Assembly: GCA_039028315.1 (NCBI GenBank)
Contig: JBCCIH010000067.1
Location: 1-10,849 of the forward strand
Direction: 5' to 3'
Origin: Thermodesulfobacteriota bacterium
GTDB lineage: Bacteria > Desulfobacterota_D > UBA1144 > Nemesobacterales > UBA2774
Length of the DNA: 10,849 nucleotides
The notes under the pieces: generated by a model
Told to the model about the DNA's origin: nothing
The model's input: the letters and a program-made list of their open reading frames with translations, nothing else
Databases searched by the model: none
Made by a program: the position numbers and the translations under genes
Part shown: in pieces, positions 1 through 6,628 of the stretch
How the letters are laid out: the number at the start of each line of letters is the position of its first letter
Numbering within the stretch: position 1 is the stretch's first letter

Positions 1-186
1 CCTACGCCGCTGAAGGCAAACATCTTTCCATCATTTACATTGCAATTGGGTAAACAAACAAAATTTGAATACGCAGATTTTAAGGGAATCACAGTAAGAA
101 AAATAAAGACAGCCAAAAAATACAAAGCTCTACTATTAAACGCTACACTATGGTTATTCATCCTCCACCTCTTAGACAAGTTTTGA
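1..186 (+). CDS. C-terminal fragment of an unrecognised protein (clipped at left edge)
   Basis: The frame beginning at base 1 stays open for 61 codons and closes with TGA at 184-186, followed at once by an in-frame TAA. The start lies outside the window. The fragment has a lysine-rich stretch (KIKTAKKYK) and ends in a hydrophobic segment, LLLNATLWLFILHLL, then DKF, so the intact protein may end in a membrane-associated helix. I do not recognise the family. It converges on the secreted-protein gene at 333-851, with 146 bp between them that hold no clear gene. An open frame of this length can occur by chance in AT-rich DNA, hence moderate confidence. Confidence 0.5.
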   Translation, partial: PTPLKANIFPSFTLQLGKQTKFEYADFKGITVRKIKTAKKYKALLLNATLWLFILHLLDKF

Positions 187-332
187 TAAGGACTAACTCT
201 TATCTGAGCAGTTTTATAGCAGATATTTTCTTTTATTGCAAGATGGGCATTAAGATATGTATCTAAATAAATTTAGGCGAATCTATACTAGTTACACTTC
301 ATGAGTAGTATTACCATAAGCTTTTAAACAGT

Positions 333-851
333 TTAGGGATTTGCAACTTTATAGTCGCGGATAAAGCTGTCTAGTAGGGGTGCTAGAGAAGCTTCCACGC
401 TTTTATGAAGATCCTCCGGTAGTGCGCCGCCGGTTGTTAGGACTGACCATGTGGGCGATACTGCGCTAAGGCTGTTATTTCTAGCTAATATAACAATCTG
501 ATATACATCGAGTGAAGTAGTGTATATGTAAATAGGTCCTGGCTGCTTAACAGTATTGATGTTGAGAACGAGCCTAGGTTGTCCCGGCAGGGTATTTACC
601 TCTTGGTTTGTTATAACTTTTACGCCGGCCTTTTTTATTTTTTGGGTGATAATTTTTTCAAGTTTCTTTACATCCAGCCCATCGGCTGCAGCATCTGCAT
701 CAACATTTTCTACCCGAACTCCTATACCCTTTTGATTTAGGCCTTGAAGTGTAGCAAGCTCAGCCGGGCTTGCTTGTGAAAAACTATTATTTGGTATTGC
801 TAAAACAGCACTTATGAAAAGTAACACTGGTATTACGAATAATCTATTCAT
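333..851 (-). CDS. Small secreted (periplasmic) protein of unknown function
   Basis: A 172-residue protein with a clear Sec signal peptide: a basic start (MNRLF), a hydrophobic core to about residue 18, and a likely cleavage after SFSQA near residue 27. There is no lipobox cysteine, so it should be soluble rather than a lipoprotein. The mature part has alternating beta-like segments (GIGVRVENV, RLVLNINTV, LDVYQIVILARN), then TWSVLTTGG, and a C-terminal helix ending FIRDYKVANP. That pattern recalls small uncharacterised secreted proteins from several phyla, but I cannot name a family. The ATG is supported by a GGAGG Shine-Dalgarno (CCTCC at 859-863 on the plus strand, 7-nt spacing). It is last in the minus-strand series after dapL and the glycosyltransferase, so an envelope role is inferred. 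Confidence 0.85.
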   Translation of the reverse strand: MNRLFVIPVLLFISAVLAIPNNSFSQASPAELATLQGLNQKGIGVRVENVDADAAADGLDVKKLEKIITQKIKKAGVKVITNQEVNTLPGQPRLVLNINTVKQPGPIYIYTTSLDVYQIVILARNNSLSAVSPTWSVLTTGGALPEDLHKSVEASLAPLLDSFIRDYKVANP

Positions 852-941
852 CTTAAAACCTCCGAACTATAAATTTGTTCATGGATAAAATCAGTTGCTG
901 AGCTTATCTGAGATTTGTGAAGATTATGTTAAGGAACAGAT

Positions 942-2486
942 CTAGTAATCTTTTTCCCTTTGCAGTGCGGGCTCCGGAAGGATAGTGTTAATAGGTGTTT
1001 GTGCCCCATTTTTTGCTTTGCTGTGGGAGATAGAGAGAAAGCCTGTATACAAGAAGCCAAACTGAATAAGGAGCAAAAATGGTATCCAGCCATAATATCC
1101 CTTGTAGATTGCGAAAATAGTTTGTAGAAGAAACAAAACGCCTAGCGTGATCTCTACAACGGCAGTGATTTCCTTTGAAGAAACATAGCTTTTACGGCTG
1201 CGCCAATTATCATTTTTTGAAGTCACCGCGAACTTTGGTGTACGTCTAAACTCTGATTTGCGGCCCATGAAAGCCTCGATTACCGCCTTACTATTATTAA
1301 CTGCAATCCCGGCGCCGACAGAGATCGCAACAGGCACATATTTTAGATAGCTAAGCCAGTTTCCGCCGTGCGTCTCTTTCACTGTGAGAGCATAGAAAAA
1401 TGCGAAACTAAGCGTACCAGCTGAAATTGCAAAGAGATTAAATAGCACTAAATTATGCCAAGCTACAGACTGCCAGAAATAGCCCATTGGGAACATTAGC
1501 AAAAGAAGAATTAGAAGAAGTATGTAGGAAATATTTCCAAAGAGGTGAAAAAATGCCTCTGATTTAACTTTAAACGGCAGCTCCTTATTCTTAAATATTT
1601 TAGGCAGGATTTTAAATGCTGTTTGAACGCCGCCTTTTGCCCAGCGGTGCTGCTGTGATTTAAATGCATTCATATCAACAGGTAGTTCCGCATCAGCTGT
1701 CGTATCCCTTAGGTAAACCAATTTCCACCCGCAGAGCTGGGCTCTATAGCTAAGATCAAGGTCTTCGGTGAGCGTGTCATGCTGCCAGCCGCCTGAGGTT
1801 TCTATACATTCTTTTCTTATTACTCCGGCTGTGCCGTTAAAGTTAAAGAACCTTCCGTTATTAAAACGCGCGGTCTGCTCAATCATAAAGTGTCCGTCTA
1901 ATAAAATTGATTGAGACTTAGTTAGAGTTGAATAGTCCTGGTTTACATGACCCCATCTGACCTGAACCATTCCTACCTCTTTGTCATAGAAGTAATCAAC
2001 CGTTTTTTTCAGAAAGTCTTTAGGAGGCATAAAATCGGCATCAAATATAGCGACAAGCTCTCCCTTTGCGGACTTTAGCCCCTCTCTAAGAGCACCCGCT
2101 TTATAACCCTCACGATTTTCTCTATGAAGACACTTAATATCAAATCCTTTTTGCTTAAATTGCTCAACACAGCTTTTGGCAATCTGCGTGGTTTCATCAG
2201 TAGAATCATCTAATACCTGTATTTCGAGTAAGTCTTTGGGATAATCAATATTGCAGACAGTTGAAATCAATCTTTCCACAACATACATCTCATTATATAT
2301 GGGAAGTTGAATTGTAACCCTTGGGAGCTTATCAAACTTACCTTTTGGTGAAGGAACTATGTTTTTATTTCTGCTGTATAAATAAGAGAGGTAATATCGG
2401 TGTATGCCGAAAGTACATAGAAGCAAAAGGGCCAATCCATAGACCACAGTTGTAGCGATTTTAGAAATTAAAATAACGTATTCCAA
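942..2486 (-). CDS. Membrane family 2 glycosyltransferase, cellulose/mannan synthase-like
   Basis: A 514-residue processive-type glycosyltransferase of the cellulose synthase/CslA-like group. It would polymerise a sugar from a nucleotide-sugar donor at the inner membrane; substrate and product cannot be read from sequence. Visible motifs are a GT-A start (QLPIYNE, 60-66), the first aspartates in VLDDSTDET (D93, D94), a DxD in FDADF (D149, D151), the catalytic TED at 240-242, and QQHRW at 278-282, which together are the D,D,D,Q(Q/R)xRW signature. One membrane helix lies at about 5-28 and several more beyond residue 310 (about 313-335, 340-370, 440-460, 466-486). The start is TTG, chosen because AGGA (2494-2497) sits 7 nt upstream and no better start exists. 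It begins 29 bp after dapL, indicating co-transcription. A secreted polysaccharide is the likely product. Confidence 0.93.
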   Translation of the reverse strand: MEYVILISKIATTVVYGLALLLLCTFGIHRYYLSYLYSRNKNIVPSPKGKFDKLPRVTIQLPIYNEMYVVERLISTVCNIDYPKDLLEIQVLDDSTDETTQIAKSCVEQFKQKGFDIKCLHRENREGYKAGALREGLKSAKGELVAIFDADFMPPKDFLKKTVDYFYDKEVGMVQVRWGHVNQDYSTLTKSQSILLDGHFMIEQTARFNNGRFFNFNGTAGVIRKECIETSGGWQHDTLTEDLDLSYRAQLCGWKLVYLRDTTADAELPVDMNAFKSQQHRWAKGGVQTAFKILPKIFKNKELPFKVKSEAFFHLFGNISYILLLILLLLMFPMGYFWQSVAWHNLVLFNLFAISAGTLSFAFFYALTVKETHGGNWLSYLKYVPVAISVGAGIAVNNSKAVIEAFMGRKSEFRRTPKFAVTSKNDNWRSRKSYVSSKEITAVVEITLGVLFLLQTIFAIYKGYYGWIPFLLLIQFGFLYTGFLSISHSKAKNGAQTPINTILPEPALQREKDY

Positions 2487-2515
2487 TTCTTTTTCCTGTT
2501 GTTACTTAATACTGC

Positions 2516-3682
2516 TTAAAACTTGGTTTCTTTTAACCTTTCAACTGCTTGGATTATTCTATCAGTGCTAAATGTAGTCGACACTCTAGCATACCCTTCT
2601 CCATAGTCTCCAAAACCATTTCCCGGTGTAACAACGATTCCTGATTCTGTGAGCAGTCTAGAAGAAAACTCAGCTGATGTAAGCCCCTCGGGCACCTCAA
2701 ACCAAACATAAAAAGTAGCCTTTGGCATATGGTACTTCAGTCCAGCCTCATCTAATCCTTTACAGAATAGATCACGGCGATCTTGAAATATTTTAATTCT
2801 GTCGGAAAGACCTTGCTTGTAGTTTTGAAGCGCTACTATGCCCGCGTGCTGTACAGCTTGAAATGCTCCAGAATCTATATTTGTCTTGATTTTTCCAATC
2901 CCAGCAATTGCCTTTGCATTACCCACGGCAAATGCAATTCTCCAACCCGTCATGTTAAAGGTCTTGGATAAGGAATGAAATTCTATGCCCACATCTTTAG
3001 CCCCGTCAGTCTGAAGGAAGCTAAGCGGGCTGTATCCGTCATAGGCAATTTCGGTGTATGCAGCGTCATGGCAAATCAAAATATTATTCTTAGCTGCAAA
3101 ATCAACTAATTCTTCATAAAAACCTTCTTCGGCTATTGCTGTTGTAGGATTGTTAGGATAATTCAAAAAGAATAGCTGAGACCTTTTTAAAATATCTTCA
3201 GGTATTGCGCCCAAATCCGGAAGAAAATCATTTTCTTTATACAGGGGAACAGCATAGGGTGTTCCGCCGGCAAAACTTATAGAGGTTGGATAAACAGGGT
3301 ATCCAGGATCTGTATACAATCCCACATCGCCCGGATCAATAAATGCCATTGGAGCATGAGCTATGCCTTCTTTTGAGCCAATTAGCGCAACGACTTCAGT
3401 ATCAGGGTCAATATCCACATCAAACCTTTCTTTGTACCACTCAGCCACTGCAACCCTAAAAGAGCGCATGCCCTGATATGATGGATATCTATGATTCTCG
3501 GGATCCCTTGCTCCCTCATTAAGAGCCTCAATAATAAAATCTGGTGTGGGCAGATCAGGGTCACCAACTCCAAGATCTACTACATCTACCCCTTTATTGA
3601 TTAGCTCATTTTTTTTAGCGTCAATTTCCGCAAACAGATAAGGTGGTAGCTCTGCAATACGGCTCGCCCATTTAACATCCAT
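2516..3682 (-). CDS. dapL: LL-diaminopimelate aminotransferase
   Basis: A 388-residue class I/II PLP-dependent aminotransferase of the DapL type. It converts tetrahydrodipicolinate plus glutamate directly to LL-2,6-diaminopimelate, bypassing the acylated DapD/DapC/DapE route, and so supplies lysine and peptidoglycan cross-links in the cytoplasm. Visible features are LGVGDPDLPTP near the N-terminus, SYQG, IGSKEGIAH, the NYPNNPT motif (174-180), D206 and Y209 for the cofactor ring, the PLP Schiff-base lysine K240 in SLSKTFNMTGWR, and a C-terminal substrate-carboxylate arginine near R366. The length is normal for the family. The ATG has AAGGAG 8 nt upstream (plus-strand CTCCTT, 3691-3696). Other aminotransferases of this fold are possible, but the overall pattern, including MDVKWASRIAELPPYLFAEI, fits DapL best. 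Confidence 0.9.
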   Translation of the reverse strand: MDVKWASRIAELPPYLFAEIDAKKNELINKGVDVVDLGVGDPDLPTPDFIIEALNEGARDPENHRYPSYQGMRSFRVAVAEWYKERFDVDIDPDTEVVALIGSKEGIAHAPMAFIDPGDVGLYTDPGYPVYPTSISFAGGTPYAVPLYKENDFLPDLGAIPEDILKRSQLFFLNYPNNPTTAIAEEGFYEELVDFAAKNNILICHDAAYTEIAYDGYSPLSFLQTDGAKDVGIEFHSLSKTFNMTGWRIAFAVGNAKAIAGIGKIKTNIDSGAFQAVQHAGIVALQNYKQGLSDRIKIFQDRRDLFCKGLDEAGLKYHMPKATFYVWFEVPEGLTSAEFSSRLLTESGIVVTPGNGFGDYGEGYARVSTTFSTDRIIQAVERLKETKF

Positions 3683-3721
3683 GTTTAGTTCTCCTTCTAA
3701 TTGTTCTTTTTGGAAAGTTTT

Positions 3722-3750
3722 ATGATAACCAACCTACCCAACTAGAGCAA
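3722..3750 (-). promoter_or_regulatory. Possible promoter of dapL
   Basis: Read on the minus strand, TTGCTC (3745-3750) and TATCAT (3722-3727) are separated by 17 bp. The -10 matches TATAAT at five of six positions, while the -35 keeps only the TTG. Position, about 40 bp upstream of the dapL ATG, fits a dapL promoter, which would make dapL expression at least partly independent of the upstream acyltransferase gene. It is a by-eye call. Confidence 0.35.
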
Positions 3751-3766
3751 GAAGTCCTTTACCCTG

Positions 3767-3781
3767 ATTTAACTGTTAAAT
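3767..3781. repeat. Short perfect inverted repeat between acyltransferase gene and dapL
   Basis: ATTTAAC-T-GTTAAAT is a 15-bp perfect inverted repeat with a one-base centre. It lies upstream of the proposed dapL promoter and just downstream of the acyltransferase gene. The absent loop and the all-AT-rich arms make it a poor terminator; a protein-binding site or chance are the alternatives. Confidence 0.3.
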
Positions 3782-3824
3782 TTTATAACATATTATGATG
3801 CATATACCTACTAATAGTTGCATA

Positions 3825-4610
3825 TCACGCATCTATTTTTTCATATGACTCACTAATCCTATCGTATGTAATCTGTGAGAGCTCTTTTCTTGTCATTTTA
3901 GAGTTTACTTCTATTTCCTCTAAAGCTTCTACATCCACATCTATATTATTAACTGTCAAAAGTCTAAAAAAATGTGCAAAGAAAGAAAGATCCTCGCAAA
4001 AAAATACCAAGTCTTTGTTTTTCCTCGTAATAGGCTCGCCATTTAATTTTCTATAGTTTAGGCAAATTGGGAGCACATTCGTTTGGGTATTAATTGCCGA
4101 CTTTAAAAATGGAGCTTTAAAAGCTAATAGACCTTCACCATCTGAGGTCGTGGCTTCAGGGAATAAAACTGTGGGAATAGCCATTTCAAGAACTTCTGAT
4201 ATGTTTTTCATATCTGAAAGAAGTTTTGAACGGTTTCTTCTCTCAACAAAGATCCCTCCAGCATAGGCTGTGATCGCTCCCAGGGGGAATTCTTCTTTCA
4301 GCTCAGAATTTGCAATAAAGACGGCCGGAAGAGCCGAGTAAATTACAAATATGTCGACGTATGACAGGTGATTTGAAACTATCATATAGTTATGCTCTGA
4401 ATTAATGTATTTATCCCAGTTAATTTTATTTACCCTGATTCCTAATATGATTAGAGTGATTTTGGCACAAAAAGATGTGATTTTAGAAAAAGTAATCAAT
4501 TTTTTCTTTCTGTCTCTTACTATTAGATCAGCTATCGTAGAGATTATAAAAAATAGGGTTACCAGCAAAAAGAACCCTGCGCCTTTTAATATTTTCTTTA
4601 TGAGATTCAT
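3825..4610 (-). CDS. PlsC/OlsA-like 1-acyl-glycerol-phosphate (lyso-lipid) acyltransferase
   Basis: An LPLAT-superfamily acyltransferase of 261 residues from the chosen ATG. Such enzymes transfer an acyl chain to a lysophospholipid or lyso-ornithine lipid at the inner membrane. An N-terminal hydrophobic segment (about residues 8-30) is followed by the catalytic motif NHLSYVD (H81 and D86, HX4D), motif II GGIFVERR (118-125), motif III FPEATTSDG (150-158) and motif IV LPICLNY (180-186). Motif III is usually FPEGTRS in PlsC and FPEGTTSDG in OlsA-like enzymes, so this protein resembles the OlsA side but has Ala in place of Gly. A TTG start 15 bp upstream (4625) is in frame, but it has no ribosome site and overlaps a TATAAT box, so ATG at 4608-4610, preceded by GAGCGGA, is preferred. 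Substrate is uncertain. Confidence 0.85.
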   Translation of the reverse strand: MNLIKKILKGAGFFLLVTLFFIISTIADLIVRDRKKKLITFSKITSFCAKITLIILGIRVNKINWDKYINSEHNYMIVSNHLSYVDIFVIYSALPAVFIANSELKEEFPLGAITAYAGGIFVERRNRSKLLSDMKNISEVLEMAIPTVLFPEATTSDGEGLLAFKAPFLKSAINTQTNVLPICLNYRKLNGEPITRKNKDLVFFCEDLSFFAHFFRLLTVNNIDVDVEALEEIEVNSKMTRKELSQITYDRISESYEKIDA

Positions 4611-4624
4611 TGTGATTCCGCTCA

Positions 4625-4630
4625 ATTATA
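4625..4630 (-). promoter_or_regulatory. -10 box for the acyltransferase gene
   Basis: Minus-strand TATAAT (plus-strand ATTATA) is a perfect -10. Transcription would start around 4617-4619, just upstream of the ATG at 4610 and downstream of the alternative TTG codon at 4625, so use of this promoter would rule out the longer protein. No good -35 is visible at 16-18 bp. Confidence 0.4.
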
Positions 4631-4661
4631 ATTAATTGAAATCCGTTAGATTATATAAGTC

Positions 4662-4670
4662 TGATATAAT
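4662..4670 (+). promoter_or_regulatory. Extended -10 promoter for the MidA-like gene
   Basis: TGATATAAT is a perfect extended -10 element (TG-N-TATAAT), which can work without a strong -35; none is visible. The predicted transcript start near 4677 gives a leader of about 8 nt to ATG 4685 or 26 nt to ATG 4703. It diverges from the acyltransferase -10, with about 35 bp between the two boxes. Confidence 0.45.
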
Positions 4671-4702
4671 TTATTCAAATCAAGATGTGTTACCTAGACC
4701 TG

Positions 4703-5824
4703 ATGAGCAAGCTAAACGACATAATAAAGACTGAAATCACAAAGAAGGGCAAGATAACTTTTGCAGATTTCATGCAACTTGCTTTATATCATCCTGAATA
4801 TGGCTATTACTCTTCGGGCAAGAACGAAATAGGAAAAGAAGGGGATTTCTATACGAGCCCTTATGTTCACAAAGCATTTGGGCGTGTGATCGGCAATTTT
4901 GTAATTAAGAGCCTTGAATATATAGATGAGAAGAAATTATCAGTACTAGAAGTTGGAGCCGGAAAAGGATTTTTGGCGCTGGACGTCTTAGACCGTATTA
5001 AAGAACATGACGACAATTTATATGACCGGCTTAACTATTATATCGTTGAAAGAAATGACACCTCAAAAAGTAATGCTCTCAAGATACTCGGTGAGCATAT
5101 AAATAAAATTAACTGGTTATCGGATTTATCTGATATCAACAATTCAGAGATAGCAGGAGTAGTTATCTCAAACGAGCTTTTTGACGCTCTTTCATTCCAC
5201 AGGTTAAAAATTGTTAATAGCGAGCTTGTTGAGATATATGTATCTCTAGACAATGAAGAGTATATTGAAGTTATAGATATGCCCGGGCACAAAGAATTAG
5301 CTCATTATGCACAGCAAACTAATCTTGATTTTATTGAGGGACAGGAGTTTGAAATTAATCTTGAGGCTGAGAACATGCTATTGCAGATTGAGAATAAATT
5401 GGCCCAAGGTTTTGTCTTAACTATTGATTACGGTTTTCTACAAAATGAACTTTATAGCCCTGACAGAAAAAGAGGAACATATAAATGTCTTCATAAACAC
5501 CAAATAAATGAGGCTCCATATTTGAACATAGGCGAGCAGGACATCACAGCACATGTGGATTTTAGCAATTTAATAAGAGCCGGCAATAAACTAGGGCTTA
5601 ATAAAATCATCTATACAACCCAGGGGCAATTTCTTGTCGACTGGGGAATTTTAGAATTCATAGAAAGCAACACTAACCAAAAAGAGATACAAGCTGTTAA
5701 AAATTTATTTTTGCCTGAACTTATGGGAGATAAATTCAAAGTTCTTCTTCAAGAAAAAAACATTGCAGATTCAAAAGCTTTCTACCCCCAATCCCCCCTT
5801 AAAATAAGCTTTAAAGTGCTATAG
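4703..5824 (+). CDS. MidA/NDUFAF7-family SAM-dependent methyltransferase
   Basis: A class I SAM-dependent methyltransferase of the Methyltransf_28 (MidA/NDUFAF7) family, 373 residues from the chosen start. The eukaryotic member dimethylates an arginine of the complex I subunit NDUFS2; bacterial targets are not established. Visible motifs, numbered from this start, are the N-terminal ITFADFMQLALYHPEYGYY, GDFYTSP (47-53), the SAM-binding EVGAGKG (83-89), NELFDALSFHRL (157-168), DYGF (242-245) and GEQDITAHVDF (277-287), in the family's usual order and length. An in-frame ATG at 4685 would add MCYLDL; neither start has a Shine-Dalgarno, and 4703 was chosen because family members usually begin close to the FADFM helix. 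The gene stands alone on the plus strand with tetR next, 147 bp downstream under its own promoter. Confidence 0.9.
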   Translation: MSKLNDIIKTEITKKGKITFADFMQLALYHPEYGYYSSGKNEIGKEGDFYTSPYVHKAFGRVIGNFVIKSLEYIDEKKLSVLEVGAGKGFLALDVLDRIKEHDDNLYDRLNYYIVERNDTSKSNALKILGEHINKINWLSDLSDINNSEIAGVVISNELFDALSFHRLKIVNSELVEIYVSLDNEEYIEVIDMPGHKELAHYAQQTNLDFIEGQEFEINLEAENMLLQIENKLAQGFVLTIDYGFLQNELYSPDRKRGTYKCLHKHQINEAPYLNIGEQDITAHVDFSNLIRAGNKLGLNKIIYTTQGQFLVDWGILEFIESNTNQKEIQAVKNLFLPELMGDKFKVLLQEKNIADSKAFYPQSPLKISFKVL

Positions 5825-5903
5825 CAATAAAATCACACACCATAACTACCCCAAGCATGAACAAGTGATTCACCAGATAGAGTTTAGCCCTTTTACATAT
5901 AGC

Positions 5904-5931
5904 TTGACATCACTTGATCACATGATATTAT
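5904..5931 (+). promoter_or_regulatory. Promoter of the TetR-family gene
   Basis: A consensus -35 TTGACA (5904-5909), a 16-bp spacer and TATTAT (5926-5931, five of six matches to TATAAT) put the transcript start near 5938, about 33 nt before the ATG. This is the best promoter in the window. Its -10 and start point are buried in the operator palindrome at 5927-5958, and its spacer carries an imperfect palindrome centred on TGATCA. Confidence 0.8.
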
Positions 5932-5958
5932 TAGGACTGACCAGTTAGTCCTAATAAT
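5927..5958. promoter_or_regulatory. Palindromic operator, probably bound by the adjacent TetR-family repressor
   Basis: Arms ATTATTAGGACT (5927-5938) and AGTCCTAATAAT (5947-5958) are perfect 12-bp inverted repeats around GACCAGTT. Two of the four central pairs also match, giving 28 of 32 symmetric positions. The core GACTGACCAGTTAGTC has the look of a typical TetR-family operator. Its overlap with the -10 and transcript start would block RNA polymerase, consistent with negative autoregulation. Binding by this particular regulator is inferred from position. Confidence 0.8.
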
Positions 5959-5971
5959 TGTTACAAGCAAT

Positions 5972-6553
5972 ATGAGAACCAGCAAACAAAAAGTTGTCGA
6001 TAGCGCGCTAGAACTGTTTCACAAGAAGGGATATCAGAATACTTCGGTAGACGATATTATAAAAAAAAGCAAAATAACAAAAAGCAATCTTTACTATCAC
6101 TTCTCATCAAAAGAGGAACTGGGATTAATTGTTTTAGAAATAAGAAGACAAGAACATGAAAAGAATTTTCTAAGCATACTAAAGGATGACACAACCCTGC
6201 CCAATGAAAGACTTAAAAAATATTTCCAAGAAATTTTCAAAATCCAAAAATCTCAGAAATTCAGATATGGCTTACCCCTTGGCAATTTAGCAAACGAGAT
6301 GTGCGATGTGAACGAAAAATTCAGAAATAGACTTTCTATCTATATCTCTCAAACTGAAAAGGCAATTGAACTTTGTATAAAAGAGGGAATTAAAGCCGGC
6401 GTATACAAAAAGGATATATCACCAAAAGAATTAGCTCGCATGATCTTATCCCTAATAGAAGGAGGGATATTAGTAACAAAAACCAGCCGATCAGGACTTA
6501 CTTTTAGATCTAGCACCAAAGCACTTTTAAAGCTACTAGAGAGAAAGCAATAA
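5972..6553 (+). CDS. TetR/AcrR-family transcriptional regulator
   Basis: A 193-residue TetR-family protein. The N-terminal DNA-binding domain (about 4-50) shows the family pattern: VVDSALELFHKKGYQNTSVDDI, then the turn and recognition helix ITKSNLYYHFSSKEEL. The rest is an all-helical ligand-binding and dimerisation domain containing LPLGNLANEM and ending LSLIEGGILVTKT, resembling the LmrA/YxaF-like subgroup. The inducer cannot be predicted. No efflux pump or degradative enzyme lies next to it, so beyond its own promoter the target is unclear; mnmE is 75 bp downstream but is a housekeeping gene with its own -10 box. No Shine-Dalgarno precedes the ATG, but no alternative start improves on it. 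Confidence 0.92.
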   Translation: MRTSKQKVVDSALELFHKKGYQNTSVDDIIKKSKITKSNLYYHFSSKEELGLIVLEIRRQEHEKNFLSILKDDTTLPNERLKKYFQEIFKIQKSQKFRYGLPLGNLANEMCDVNEKFRNRLSIYISQTEKAIELCIKEGIKAGVYKKDISPKELARMILSLIEGGILVTKTSRSGLTFRSSTKALLKLLERKQ

Positions 6554-6565
6554 TAAGAGACTCAG

Positions 6566-6585
6566 TATAGAAAGTTCTATATAAT
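6566..6585 (+). promoter_or_regulatory. Inverted repeat and -10 box upstream of mnmE
   Basis: TATAGAA-AG-TTCTATA (6566-6581) is a 16-bp inverted repeat with perfect 7-bp arms. It overlaps TATAAT at 6580-6585, a perfect -10 whose transcript would start near 6592, about 37 nt before mnmE. The -35 at 16-18 bp is poor. A single TAGTCCTAA (6595-6603), identical to part of the tetR operator, lies at the predicted start point. The repeat could serve as a weak AT-only end for tetR or as a regulator site. Confidence 0.4.
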
Positions 6586-6628
6586 TCTTTATACTAGTCC
6601 TAAATCATATTACCGGAATGTATATTAT

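Noticed and set aside
185..204. Hairpin GATAAG-N8-CTTATC after the left-edge gene, as a terminator
   Set aside because: Only a 6-bp AT-rich stem and no adequate T-run, so too weak to annotate.
2783..2971. 62-codon plus-strand frame inside dapL
   Set aside because: Antisense shadow of dapL.
5038..5292. 84-codon minus-strand frame inside the MidA-like gene
   Set aside because: Antisense shadow of a well-supported coding region, with no start signal or recognisable domain.
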